Shown: positions 45,473 through 56,702, counted from the stretch's first letter. The stretch: 64,000 bases of DNA from Archivesica marissinica (GCA_014843695.1 CM026401.1:23603455-23667454), one strand, 5' to 3'. Translations and numbers: made by a program. Notes: generated by a model from the letters alone, not told the origin.

Positions 45473-47734
45473 ATGGCTACAACTAGGAGTGCTAATAAGG
45501 AAACTGAGGGGCCGGTTCACCCCGACTTGCAGACAACAGGTGATGAGATATGGGACAAATTAATGAGACTTCCCTTCTTTAATCAAGCAAATCTGGAACG
45601 TCAGGGTGAGATTTATGAGAAAGAAAGAGAGAGGGAAAGAGAGAGGGAAGAAGTAAAACAAAGAGAGAGAGAAAGAGAGAGGGAAGAAGTAAAACAAAGA
45701 GAAGAAAGAGAGAGGGAAAGAGAAGAAAGAGAGAGAGAAAGAGAGAGGGATGAAGTAAAACAAAGAGGGGAAAGAGAAGAGAAAGAAAGGGACAGGGAGG
45801 AAAGACTGCAAAGGGAGAAAATGCAGACGGAGATTCGCCTGAGAGAAATCCAGAGAGATCAGGAATCTCAGCAAAATAACCCCCTCCATACAGATAATAG
45901 GCCCTCTAAGACAAACATTTCTGTTCCTATTTGGACCCAGACTATGAGGCCAGATAAATTCTTCGCAACATGTGAGAGACTGTTCGAAGCTAGCCAGGTC
46001 GCCAAACAAACATGGGTGGGCCATATTATAGACCAGTTGTCCGACAAGGCCAGAAATATATATGCCACTCTTCCTGTCCAAGACGCTAATAATTACGATA
46101 CCCTCAAGGCCGCCATCTTGGATGAATATAGACTCTCACCCACTGTATATAGAAAGAATTTCTTCTCTTGGGTAAAGAAACCTCAGCAGACATATTCCGA
46201 AGTCATTAAGGAATTAAGGGAGCAAATGACTCTATGGACGGAGAACAATGATCCGAGCGAGGTCAACTGGATCGAGCTGCTCTTGAGATATAGATTCGAT
46301 TCCCAGCTAAGTGATGAGCTTAATTTGTTCATTCTGGATAAGAAATCATCTACTCTCCAGGAATGTATTTCCCTGGCTGATGAATATAACCTCCACCGCA
46401 GATTAAGGCCCAGGACACGGATTAATTCAAATCCGAATGTGAAACCCAGAGATACAGAACACCGACCTCCAGCCCCAAGGCCATATATCCCATCACCCAT
46501 GTATCGACCCAATATTAGGATAGATAATTCCCAAGCTACCCATAGAACTCCCCGTATAGAAAAATATTGTAGTTATTGTAGGCGTAATGGCCACGGACGA
46601 ACAGAGTGTTGGGCAGATCCCAATTCACCTAGGTACAGGGGTACTAGAAACCTAGCAAACGGACACCAAGTGTCAAACACTACTCATAGTTCAGCCTTTA
46701 TAACCAATGAGCCAGTGAACTCATATGAAAATACCGAGATGGTAAATCCATTACTTGTCAAATATACAGGTCAAAGTACGGGACACCAGGGACCTAGTAA
46801 GACCCTGAAGCGCATTAAGCGCCGCTTCTTTTGGCCGGGAATCCGCGCAGATGTTAAACGATTCTGCCATAGCTGTGGGCCGTGCCAGAGAGCGGGTAAG
46901 GGACAGAAAGCCACTGTAGCCCCATTGAAACCCCTGCCCATTATATCCCAACCATTCAAATTTATATCCGCTGATTTCGTTGGACCCATGAAGAAAACTA
47001 TAAATGGGAACCAGTATATCTTGAATTTTATTGATCATGCCACTAAATATACGGAATCTTTCCCATGCGCCGCAGCGACAGCTGTTAATGCACAAAAATC
47101 ACTGATCGAGATAATATCTCGACATGGAAAACCCCAGACCCTGTTGACTGACCGAGGAAGCGCTTTCATAGCTGAAACATTCACACGCTTCCTAGCCGAG
47201 CACGATATACGTCACTTAACTAGCACGAGTTACAGGCCTAAAACCAACGGATCAATAGAGAAATATAATGTTACATTGAAAACCATGCTTAGAATCCTTG
47301 GGGAGAACTCTTTATCGTCTTGGGATGAGATGCTACCCTGGCTATTATTTGCATATAGAAGTGCAGAGCACTCTAGCACAGGATATTCTCCCTTCTACCT
47401 TCTATATGGGCGCGAACCTAGAGATAATCTAGATTCCACTTATTATCTCTGGGCTAGAAATGAGCGGGATGAAGGGATCCCCATAAATAACTATGTACAA
47501 GAATTATGTCATAGATTAGCTGAAGCGTTACGTGACGCCAGCGAGAATGCACAACATGCCGCAGATGGTCGTAAAACAAAGTATGACAGAAGTAAGAAAG
47601 CGAAAATGCGTGTATTCCAGCGTTGTGAATTAGTGTTAGTACGATTACCGTTAAAAGGTAATAAGCTGAAAAATGCCCTCCAGGGACCGTATCCGGTACA
47701 CGAAAAGGTAGCGTCGCATACCTATATTATATAA
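45473..47734 (+). CDS. Ty3/gypsy element 2 Gag-integrase polyprotein (no protease)
   Basis: 753 codons from ATG 45473. Residues about 45-130 form a highly charged E/R coiled coil made of repeated EREREREEVKQ units. Gag capsid-like region about 150-310 (IWTQTMRPDKFFATCERLFE). Zinc knuckle C366-x2-C369-x4-H374-x4-C379. No D-T/S-G protease motif follows. Instead, after about 55 residues comes GHQGPSKTLKRIKRRFFWPG with CHSCGPCQR, an integrase zinc domain whose first His is not visible. The integrase core is complete: D521 (FIDHATKY), D560 (LTDRGSAF), E596 (NGSIEKYN), spacing D,D35E. GPY/F module LQGPYPV near 735. It ends at a TAA directly before the RT frame, which is in phase. An in-frame internal deletion best explains the lost protease. 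Confidence 0.9.
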   Translation: MATTRSANKETEGPVHPDLQTTGDEIWDKLMRLPFFNQANLERQGEIYEKEREREREREEVKQREREREREEVKQREEREREREERERERERDEVKQRGEREEKERDREERLQREKMQTEIRLREIQRDQESQQNNPLHTDNRPSKTNISVPIWTQTMRPDKFFATCERLFEASQVAKQTWVGHIIDQLSDKARNIYATLPVQDANNYDTLKAAILDEYRLSPTVYRKNFFSWVKKPQQTYSEVIKELREQMTLWTENNDPSEVNWIELLLRYRFDSQLSDELNLFILDKKSSTLQECISLADEYNLHRRLRPRTRINSNPNVKPRDTEHRPPAPRPYIPSPMYRPNIRIDNSQATHRTPRIEKYCSYCRRNGHGRTECWADPNSPRYRGTRNLANGHQVSNTTHSSAFITNEPVNSYENTEMVNPLLVKYTGQSTGHQGPSKTLKRIKRRFFWPGIRADVKRFCHSCGPCQRAGKGQKATVAPLKPLPIISQPFKFISADFVGPMKKTINGNQYILNFIDHATKYTESFPCAAATAVNAQKSLIEIISRHGKPQTLLTDRGSAFIAETFTRFLAEHDIRHLTSTSYRPKTNGSIEKYNVTLKTMLRILGENSLSSWDEMLPWLLFAYRSAEHSSTGYSPFYLLYGREPRDNLDSTYYLWARNERDEGIPINNYVQELCHRLAEALRDASENAQHAADGRKTKYDRSKKAKMRVFQRCELVLVRLPLKGNKLKNALQGPYPVHEKVASHTYII

Positions 47735-48532
47735 ATGCCTGATAAGAGAGTAAAATACCGTGTTATGCATGTAAACCAGTTGAAGCCCTGGACAGGTAGG
47801 GAGGAGGGTGCAGCTCTAGCTGATAGTAGTCCGGTGTATGAGTCCCAAGACCCTACCCTATTAGATTACCAAGCCCCTACGGACATTGAGAAAGAATTCG
47901 ATCCTTGCAGTCCTCTTGAATCTGTACCTAAGAAAACCTGGCCGGATATCAGTCATTTAAACCCAGACCACAGGGACGATATTAGTCAGTTATTTGACCG
48001 TTACCCCCGTTTATTCTCTGGACAACTGGGACGTTTCCACGGTGTTACCCATGATATTGATGTGCAAGGTGCTTCACCCGTAATCCAGCCTTACTACCGC
48101 ATGTCTCCAGAAAAGAAACAAATACTAAAAACTGAGCTAGATCAAATGTTGGAGTTAGGAATTATCCGCCCTAGCAGAAGCCAGTGGGCCTCTCCCATAC
48201 TATTGGTACGCAAATCAGACTCAGAATGGCGACCATGTATTGATTATCGGAAAATTAATGACCTGACTCGAGGAGAAGCCTTCCCCATCCCGAGATTAGA
48301 CGATCTCATTGATCAGGTCGCAGGTTCGAGTCTGATATCGATTTTAGATCTTAATAAAGGTTACTGGCAGATTCCGCTAACCCCTCGAGCTAGTGAAATT
48401 GCAGCGTTCATAACCCCCTGGGGCTTGTTTGAACCATTAACTCTCCCATTTGGTTTAAAAAAACGGTGGAGTTACCTTCAAGAGGGCCATAAACGAGATA
48501 ATCGCTCAATCCCCGACAGAACCCATCCGTGA
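47735..48532 (+). pseudogene. Ty3/gypsy element 2 reverse transcriptase, N-terminal part
   Basis: It continues the frame of the Gag-integrase ORF after one TAA. It has HVNQLKPW, then the RT fingers and palm: PYYRMSPEKKQILKTELDQM, WASPILLVRKSDSEWRPCID and SILDLNKGYWQIPL with the first catalytic Asp. After LPFGLK the frame is wrong because of a seven-A run at 48457-48463. The correct continuation is in the +1 frame from 48468. The remaining 20 or so residues to 48532 are spurious. Confidence 0.85.
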
Positions 48533-49358
48533 TAGATTTGCCGACGCATATCTGGATGATATTGCTGTTCGATCCAATTTATGGTCACAGCACATAAATC
48601 ACTTGGATTGGACATTTCATAGACTAGAGGATATTGGTGTTACTTTGAATCCGAAGAAGTGTAAAATTGGGTCTGGAACAGTCAAGTACTTGGGACATGA
48701 ATTAGGGTCGGGAAAAATCAAACCAATTTCCAGCAAGGTTGAGTGTATTAGTAATATCTCTCCCCCACAGACCAAGAAACAATTACGAGGATATCTGGGA
48801 TCAGTAGGATTTTACAGGAAATTCATTCCCCAGTTCGCTGAGATCGCCGCTCCCCTGACTGACTTATTAAAGGGCAAGCGATCAGGGAACATCATAACTC
48901 AGTGGAGCGATAAACATCAACTTGCTTTCGAATCCTTAAAGAAAGCTTTAACCAATAAACCCATACTGAAGGCCCCTGACTTTAACCAAGAGTTCGAACT
49001 CTATACTGATGCTTCCGATTTGGGAATTTCGGCTGTACTGACTCAGACCGTTGACCAAGTACCACACCCAGTAGCATTTTATTCCCGAAAACTTATTCCA
49101 CGAGAGAAAAACTACTCTACAATAGAGAAGGAATTATTAGCTATAGTGGCCGGTATCGAACATTTTCGCATATATGTAAGCACAAGCAAAACAATAATTA
49201 ATTCAGATCATAATCCCCTTGTATGGTTAAGTAGGTCGAAAACGTCCAATCAACGCCTCTTAAGATGGGCACTGTGTCTCTCAGAATTTAATCTGACCAT
49301 TAAACATATCAAAGGGACTCAAAATGTTCTAGCAGACTTTCTCAGTAGAGTTCAATGA
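48468..49358 (+). pseudogene. Ty3/gypsy element 2 RT C-terminal part and RNase H
   Basis: Open frame without its own Met. It has GVTFKRAINEIIAQ, then AYLDDIAVRS with the paired catalytic aspartates, the RT thumb/connection (KKCKIGSGTVKYLGHELGSG, LRGYLGSVGFYRKFIPQFAE), and RNase H with TDASDLGISA, YSTIEKELLAIV, NSDHNPLVW and LADFLSRV, so all four acidic ligands are visible. A single base gain upstream disconnects it from the N-terminal half. A sequencing error in the A run would be an alternative cause. Confidence 0.88.
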
Positions 49359-49569
49359 CTGTGATGTTTGACTTAGTAAATGTACTTGGTATTATTTCAG
49401 TTGTTCAGTAAATAGTTATTGCCTCTATGATTAGAATGTTGGTACCTAGCGAAAGAAATGCTATTTTAGGACATATGATGTATTGATATTATGATTGTTT
49501 TCTACTGTATATTCAAAGGAATGAAGATTTGTAAATCGGCCGATAGCGGGCGATGTCAAACTTCTCCCC

Positions 49570-49582
49570 GGGTAGGGAGGAT
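49570..49582 (+). promoter_or_regulatory. Candidate polypurine tract of element 2
   Basis: GGGTAGGGAGGA precedes TGTGCAAAACCCC at 49583, a possible LTR start. If right, the 3' LTR is about 972 bp, longer than the block shared with the 5' side. Confidence 0.45.
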
Positions 49583-50128
49583 TGTGCAAAACCCCAATTT
49601 GCACGAAATATTTATTATTGTTATATATAAATAGTAATGTATTATATAAATACATTAAACTGTTTCTATATATGGCCAAATGTTTACCATGTAATATATA
49701 TATATATGTTTTATGCATAATCGTCTGCTATTATTTTCGCGCCTAAAATTATCAATCTCGCTTCGCGCGGGAAATGACTTAAGATGTTAGGCCTAATCTC
49801 AGTTTATCAAGGCCGTGGTTGCAGGTGTCCAGTTATGTAATACAAAGGCACCGAACTGGTTTGATGGTGTAATATTAGATAACATAACAGATGTTTAGGA
49901 ATAACAGATGTTTTAGGAATTGTTATATCATATATACACTGATTCAATCATGTATATAAGAAATGGATTTTATTAACATAGATCAGACACACTAGAGCCT
50001 AACTCCAGGAGCGAGAAAGGTCGTGATCTCAATCTAGTATATAGAACATATAAACTGTATTTATGATACTTAGATATTATGGACATTATAAGAAATATAA
50101 CTTATAAAGATTTGTCGAATAATTAAAT

Positions 50129-50554
50129 TGTTCAGCCATAGAAGAAACAGAGAGTTTCGGCGAACCATACCAGGTGATTAAAAGTTAATCTAATCAGAAA
50201 CAGTGATTAGATTATAGTGATATTGAGTAATGACGGATTAGAAAGATTGGATGTTAAATATATTGTGTAAGCGCATATTCGGCTCACACAAATGGATTGT
50301 TAAATAAGCTTTTAATGATACGATGTATATATATATATAGATCACTGATTATATATATATGGATATTTCTGATGCCAATATAAACAAGATATTATATAGA
50401 AGAAATGTAATACTGTGTTGAGTTATCATTAATACATATAATAACGAAGAAACCCCCTAGACAACTCCAGCGAGTCTACAATAGGATAGACCCTGGTAAG
50501 AGCCGTAGCAACCTAGACATATTATTACGAGAAGAAAAAGGAGAGTTTGCGACA
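50129..50554 (+). repeat. 3' LTR block of Ty3/gypsy element 2
   Basis: The partner of 44596-45023, with the same TGTTCAG start and GCGACA end. Sequence 49583-50128 to its left may be the first half of the same LTR. Confidence 0.8.
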
Positions 50555-50769
50555 CCATGTGTGCCACATTTGAAACGTGACAATTAGAGAGTCCATTTAC
50601 CTGAACTGAAAATATATTTACACCAGTTAAATATTTACCAACATGTTGGCAGATTCGGAGTCATATTTATAAGAGAAACTCCATTATCGAGAACATGAAA
50701 AGGGGATAAATTAAAACTTTATTTTTTTTCTTTGTATTGTAGGCTTCAAAAAGGAACATGTTGATTTAA

Positions 50770-51168
50770 TTGATTTTCGACAAAATAAATATACAGCGCG
50801 CTCAATTCAGTAAAATATAACACTTATATAACTGTGTAACAACTACGAAATGGAAGGACATATTTACAGTAGTTCTCGTCTTGTGTATCAGTTCTTAATA
50901 AATATCTTGTAATAATTGTGGTAGAAAAGAAACTTAGATTTAATGGAGAAAGAAATACGAGTGTGCGGATTGATTTTCGACAATATAAATATAGTGTGCT
51001 CAAATCAGTAAAATATAACACTTGTATAAATGTTCAACAACTGACGAATTGGAAATAGATTTACAGTAGTTCGTGTCTCGTGTATCAGATCTTACTCAAT
51101 ATTTTGTAATAATGGTGTTGAAAAAGAAACTTAAATTAAATGGAGAAAAAAGTACGAATGTGCGGAAA
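50770..51168. repeat. 200-bp tandem duplication
   Basis: TGATTTTCGACAA recurs at 50771 and 50971. Both units continue with CAGTAAAATATAACACTT, TTTACAGTAGTTC, CGTGTATCAG-type and AATGGAGAAA words to GTGCGG. About 85% similar by eye. Confidence 0.8.
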
Positions 51169-52043
51169 TACTGTAGCAGTAATCATCTCCCGACAGCTAC
51201 TAAAGCGAATTCAAATACAGAGGTATGCCGATATTCCAAATATTTATTTCTTGGTCTAGTATATTTAATTCAATACGATAGATATGCACAATGTAAACCA
51301 GTATATTTATTTAATTAAATACGGTATAAACGTATTGTTAGGTGGAAGCAATGAAGCAATTGTATTTATTGAACAAATATTGAACATGGTCGTTGATTTG
51401 TGCAATTGTCGTTCTCGGTCGTCTTTTGTGGATAATACAAGGAAATGTGGATAATTGACAATTTGGCATGTTTTCTTTTTGTCAATTTGCTGTTATTTCG
51501 TTAGTTCTCCTCGCCAAACCAAATATACGCCAGGTACTGTACACAGTAAAGCAACTGGAAGAATATGGCATTGTGTGTTTGCTTTGTGCCAGTTATTGAC
51601 ATGTATCTAAACCTGTCCTGTTCTGAACATAATGTCTTGTATTGTCTACAACTTTCAGAAAATGCCTAAACTATTGGCATACTGTGATGTACCACTCGAC
51701 GGCTACATTTTAGTTTTTAGTACATATATATTTTTAATATTTTTGTAATACTAAATTTTTAGCATCTTTTACAAGTCTTATCGAAAAGCTACATACACAC
51801 AGATTCCCCATCCAGCTGGCTTGCATCCAGTCTCTTCCTTCACCAATACTAGTTGGAGATTAGCCATATATATATATATATATATATCAATGTCATTTGC
51901 TTGGATTAAAATATCACAGTCCTGTGACCATATTTGTATTTACAGATTTCTTTTTCCCCAAAAACAGTGGTGATGTAGAAGCCGACCAACATATAGTGGT
52001 AACCATACACGGAGGTTTGTATTAACACATGGTGTTGGCATGG
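51169..52043. other. Gene-free stretch
   Basis: No repeat family or coding domain was recognised. A (TA)n run sits at about 51867-51888. Confidence 0.45.
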
Positions 52044-52455
52044 TACACACAGCACAGTATGTCTCTATATAGAGAGCTGTTGTAAACATACACAGCACAG
52101 TATGTCTCTATATAGAGAGCTGTTGTAAACATACACAGCACAGTATGTCTCTATATAGAGAGCTGTTGTAAACATACACAGCACAGTATGTCTCTATATA
52201 GAGAGCTGTTGTAAACATACACAGCACAGTATGTCTCTATATAGAGAGCTGTTGTAAACATACACAGCACAGTATGTCTCTATATAGAGAGCTGTTGTAA
52301 ACATACACAGCACAGTATGTCTCTATATAGAGAGCTGTTGTAAACATACACAGCACAGTATGTCTCTATATAGAGAGCTGTTGTAAACATACACAGCACA
52401 GTATGTCTCTATATAGAGAGCTGTTGTAAACATACACAGCACAGTATGTCTCTAT
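52044..52455. repeat. 43-bp minisatellite, 10 copies
   Basis: CATACACAGCACAGTATGTC followed by TCTATATAGAGAGCTGTTGT recurs every 43 bp (52090, 52133) with almost no variation. The TCTATATAGA palindrome is in each unit. Confidence 0.97.
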
Positions 52456-52740
52456 ATATTAGAGTGAAATGATGTCTATAAGCACGTAGGTTTGTATATA
52501 TACGTGGTATTGGTACCCACAGCACAGACTGTCTCTCTATATATAGAGTGAAATGATGTCTATAAGCACGTAGGTTTGTATATATACGTGGTATTGCTAC
52601 CCACAGCACAGAATGTCTCTCTATATATAGAGTGAAATGATGTCTATAAACACGTAGGTTTGTATATATACGTGGTATTGGTACCCACAGCACAGACTGT
52701 CTCTCTATATATAGAGTGAAATGATGTATATAAACACGGA
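52456..52740. repeat. 84-bp tandem repeat, about 3.3 copies
   Basis: GAGTGAAATGATG recurs at 52462, 52546, 52630 and 52714, exactly 84 bp apart. Each unit includes CACAGCACAGACTGTCTCTC, a diverged form of the core of the adjacent 43-bp unit. Confidence 0.95.
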
Positions 52741-52780
52741 TATATGTTTGGTTGTTTTTGCAACTTATTCCATATTTCAG

Positions 52781-53156
52781 ATGACGAAATCTGCACCACC
52801 ACAACGCACTATTACTGCACGCAATAGCTATGGTACAGGTCAAGGAAGACAGAGTTCCACTGCACATGCAATTAAGACTAAGTCGTCTGCTGACATTTCT
52901 GCAATAAGTATTGAAGATATTTACCAGTCCGCCGAAAGGGAACGGTTACATTATAGTTCAGCATACAGACGACAAAATCTTGCACATGCACAGAGTCAGA
53001 CGCAATTCTTTCGCAATGACCAATGCAGTCCTATTTCCCGCCCACACACTAGTGCCAGTCGGCATATCCACGCAATCCGGTGGCAATCAAATACACAAAT
53101 CAGTGGCTGGAGTGAACCGATGGTGTCGCTTCCCAACTCTATCGTGCCACATCCAG
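52781..53156 (+). CDS. Candidate exon, unknown basic hydrophilic protein
   Basis: TTTTTGCAACTTATTCCATA then TTTCAG (acceptor, ending 52780) precedes ATG and 125 open codons, and CCACATCCAG is followed by GTATTTG (donor at 53157). The peptide is complex, not repeat-derived: MTKSAPPQRTITARNSYGTG, ISIEDIYQSAERERLHYSSA, HASRHIHAIRWQ-like basic patches. No domain is recognised. Codon use looks more protein-like than neighbouring DNA. A SINE A copy begins 27 bp after the donor. It might instead be a chance open stretch. Confidence 0.38.
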
Positions 53157-53183
53157 GTATTTGTATGGAAACGTGTACCACAG

Positions 53184-53474
53184 ACGGATATGTAGTCCAG
53201 TGGTAACATGCTGGACTGGTAATCCAGGGATCGCAGGTTCGATCCCCCGTCTGACCCTAATACAATTAACAGTCTTTCAGATGGGACGTTAAACCGAGGT
53301 CTCGTGTCGGTGCTTTACACCGTGCACGTAAAAGAACCAGATGGAACTCTGGAATGGGTCTCTGTCTGTATCACTGCACTATCCTCCAAAATCTAAAATG
53401 ACTAATATCTTCAGGAGGCGTCGCTCATATGGGCAGCCGGTAGCGACGATAAATAAACGTAAAACACACACACG
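53184..53474 (+). mobile_element. SINE A, full-length plus-strand copy
   Basis: Best copy for defining the family. Head with A-box TAGTCCAGTGGTAA, anticodon stem-loop GGACTGGTAATCC and B-box GGTTCGATCCCC; body GGGACGTTAAACCGAGGTCT, CGGTGCTTTACACCGTGCAC and GTAAAAGAACC; hairpin GGCGTCGCTCATATGGGCAG paired with TAGCGACG; tail ATAAATAAACGTAAAACACA. RNA polymerase III would start from the head. Confidence 0.9.
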
Positions 53475-53656
53475 AAACGTGTACGTAGTATGCGATTTGT
53501 GTTTGTTTCTGGATTAGATGTTAAGTTTAATCTTTCTTTTTTTCCCCGGTGAAATAGCGATTTTCTTTGGGGGGTTTTAAAATATACTTTTATTTTTAAT
53601 TTTCACAATCACTTGATAACACTATCGATAATATACATGTGATCAGTACTATATGC

Positions 53657-55965
53657 AATTTAACATTATAAATGTTCTATATACACGAGATTACAGAATG
53701 CATTACTTAATCTAGTACAACAGTTTAACATTATAAATGTTCTATATACACGAGATTACAGAATGCATTACTTAATCTAGTACAACAGTTTAACATTATA
53801 AATGTTCTATATACACGAGATTACAGAATGCATTACTTAATCTAGTACAACAGTTTAACATTATAAATGTTCTATATACACGAGATTACAGAATGCATTA
53901 CTTAATCTAGTACAACAGTTTAACATTATAAATGTTCTATATACATGAGATTACAGAATGCACTACTTAATCTAGTATGACAGCTTAACATTACAAATGT
54001 TCTATATACATGAGATTACAGAATGCACTACTTAATCTAGTATGACAGCTTAACATTACAAATGTTCTATGTACATGATATTACAGAATGCATTACTTAA
54101 TCTAGTATAACACTTTAACATTATAAATGTTCTATATACATGAGATTACAGAATACATTACTTAATCTAGTATAACAGTTTAACATTATAAATGTTCTAT
54201 GTACATGATATTACAGAATGCATTACTTAATCTAGTATAACAGTTTAACATTATAAATGTTCTATATACACGAGATTACAGAATGCATTACTTAATCTAG
54301 TATAACAGTTTAACATTATAAATGTTCTATATACACGAGCTTACAGAATGCATTACTTAATCTAGTATGACAGTTTAACATTATAAATGTTCTATATACA
54401 CGAGATTACAGAATGCATTACTTAATCTAGTATGACAGTTTAACATTATAAATGTTCTATATACATGAGATTACAGAATGCATTACTTAATCTAGTATGA
54501 CAGCTTAACATTATAAATGTTCTATGTACATGAGATTACAGAATGCACTACTTAATCTAGTATGACAGCTTAATATTACAAATGTTCTATGTACATGATA
54601 TTACAGAATGCATTACTTAATCTAGTATGACAGTTTAACATTATAAATGTTCTATGTACATGATATTACAGAATGCATTACTTAATCTAGTATAACAGCT
54701 TAACATTATAAATGTTCTATGTACATGAATTACAGAATGCATTACTTAATCTAGTATAACAGTTTAACATTATAAATGTTCTATATACACGAGATTACAG
54801 AATGCATTACTTAATCTAGTATAAAGTTTAACATTATAAATGTTCTATATACACGAGATTACAGAATGCATTACTTAATCTAGTATGACAGTTTAACATT
54901 ATAAATGTTCTATATACAGAGATACGATACATTACTTAATCTAGTATAACAGTTTAACATTATAAATGTTCTTATACAGAGATACAGATGCATTACTTAA
55001 TCTAGTATAACAGTTTAACATTATAAATGTTCTATATACACGAGATTACAGAATGCATTACTTAATCTAGTATAACAGTTTAACATTATAAATGTTCTAT
55101 ATACACGAGATTACAGAATGCATTACTTAATCTAGTACAACAGTTTAACATTATAAATGTTCTATATACACGAGATTACAGTATACATTACTTAATCTAG
55201 TACAACAGTTTAACATTATAAATGTTCTATATACACGAGATTACAGAATGCATTACTTAATCTAGTATGACAGTTTAACATTATAAATGTTCTATATACA
55301 TGAGATTACAGTATACATTACTTAATCTAGTATAACAGTTTAACATTATAAATGTTCTATATACACGAGCTTACAGAATGCATTACTTAATCTAGTACAA
55401 CAGTTTAACATTATAAATGTTCTATATACACGAGATTACAGTATACATTACTTAATCTAGTACAACAGTTTAACATTATAAATGTTCTATATACACGAGA
55501 TTACAGAATACATTGCTTAATCTAGTATAACAGTTTAACATTATAAATGTTCTATATACATGAGAGTACAGAATGCATTACTTAATCTAGTATAACAGTT
55601 TAACATTATAAATGTTCTATATACATGAGATTACAGAATGCATTACTTAATCTAGTATAACAGTTTAACATTATAAATGTTCTATATACACGAGATTACA
55701 GAATGCATTACTTAATCTAGTATAACAGTTTAACATTATAAATGTTCTATATACATGAGATTACAGAATGCATTACTTAATCTAGTATAACAGTTTAACA
55801 TTATAAATGTTCTATATACATGAGATTACAGAATGCATTACTTAATCTAGCATAACAGTTTAACATTATAAATGTTCTATGTACACGAGATTACAGAATG
55901 CATTACTTAATCTAGTATAACAGTTTAACATTATAAATGTTCTATGTACATGCTATAACAGTATA
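53657..55965. repeat. 65-bp minisatellite, about 35 copies
   Basis: CAGTTTAACATTATAAATGT recurs every 65 bp (53721, 53786). The unit continues TCTATATACACGAGATTACA and GAATGCATTACTTAATCTAG. Variants such as TATGACAGC, GTACATGATATT and GTATACATT recur in blocks, showing multi-unit duplication. Units at 54830-54990 carry several one-base losses. Confidence 0.97.
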
Positions 55966-55988
55966 CATTTTAATCATATTGCATTTGC

Positions 55989-56281
55989 TATGTGTGTGTT
56001 TTACGTTTATTTATCGTCACTACCGGTTGCTCATATGAGCGACGCCTCCTGAAGAGATTAGTCATTTTAGATTTTGGAGGATAGTGCATGATACAGACAG
56101 AGACCCATTCCAGAATCTCCTCTGGTTCTTTTACGTGCACGGTGTAAAGCACCGACACGAGACCTCGGTTTAACGTCCCATCTGAAAGACTGTTAATTTT
56201 ATTAGGGTCAGACGGGGGATCGAACCCGCGATCCCTGGATTACCAGTGCAGCGTGTTACCACTGGACTACATATCCGTCTG
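55989..56281 (-). mobile_element. SINE A copy
   Basis: Near-full length, minus strand, about 24 bp after the end of the 65-bp array. The B-box GGTTCGATCCCC is intact. Confidence 0.88.
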
Positions 56282-56702
56282 TTGCATTTGCTATATTACC
56301 GTACATACATAATCATGACAAAGCAATGAAAAAGCAAAATGTATTAGACGTTAAAGCGACATTACATCGCAAAAAGCCAATAGCATTTTTACGTATAAAT
56401 AGTATTGCTATTAATAATTCTTCTGATATGATTCGATCATTAACTGTTAATCAATAAACAGTGAATTTGAGGTCTACAAATTCTCAAAAGAGAAATCATG
56501 ATGTATAACAGTCAGCCACACCTCTGAATTTACGTGTGTTTATTATTGGAGTCTATGCTGTCTCTTAGAGATAATTGAATCAGATTAGTCTAAAAATAAG
56601 TATGCATATATGTGAGATATAGCGGTGATGATTGAGCTTATTTACCCTAACGGTAAATCTGTACCATAAATATTGTTATCAGGGATACACGCATTGTATT
56701 GT
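56282..56702. other. Gene-free stretch
   Basis: Nothing recognised. Confidence 0.4.

Larger units (their letters stand above)
44596..50554 (+). mobile_element. Ty3/gypsy element 2, young, Gmr1-like order, protease missing
   Basis: LTR block, tRNA-Pro-like primer site, gag with coiled-coil and zinc knuckle, integrase, GPY/F, RT, RNase H, purine tract, LTR block. Integrase precedes RT, as in element 1. The two LTR blocks are nearly identical, so insertion is recent. The coding part has one in-frame stop (47732) and one frameshift (about 48460) and lacks a protease. Flanking 5-mers (CTGAT and CCATG) do not form a target duplication. Confidence 0.88.

Noticed and set aside
45560..46081. Minus-strand 173-codon frame rich in Phe/Leu/Ser
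   Set aside because: It is the antisense shadow of the E/R coiled coil of the element 2 Gag.
48454..48460. Programmed -1 frameshift at the slippery heptamer TTTAAAA in element 2 RT
   Set aside because: The heptamer is in phase, but the RT continues in the +1 frame, not the -1 frame, so slippage of that kind would not restore it.
51073..51318. Possible exon in the 200-bp duplication (KKKLKLNGEKS peptide)
   Set aside because: The first repeat copy does not keep the frame and the splice signals are weak.
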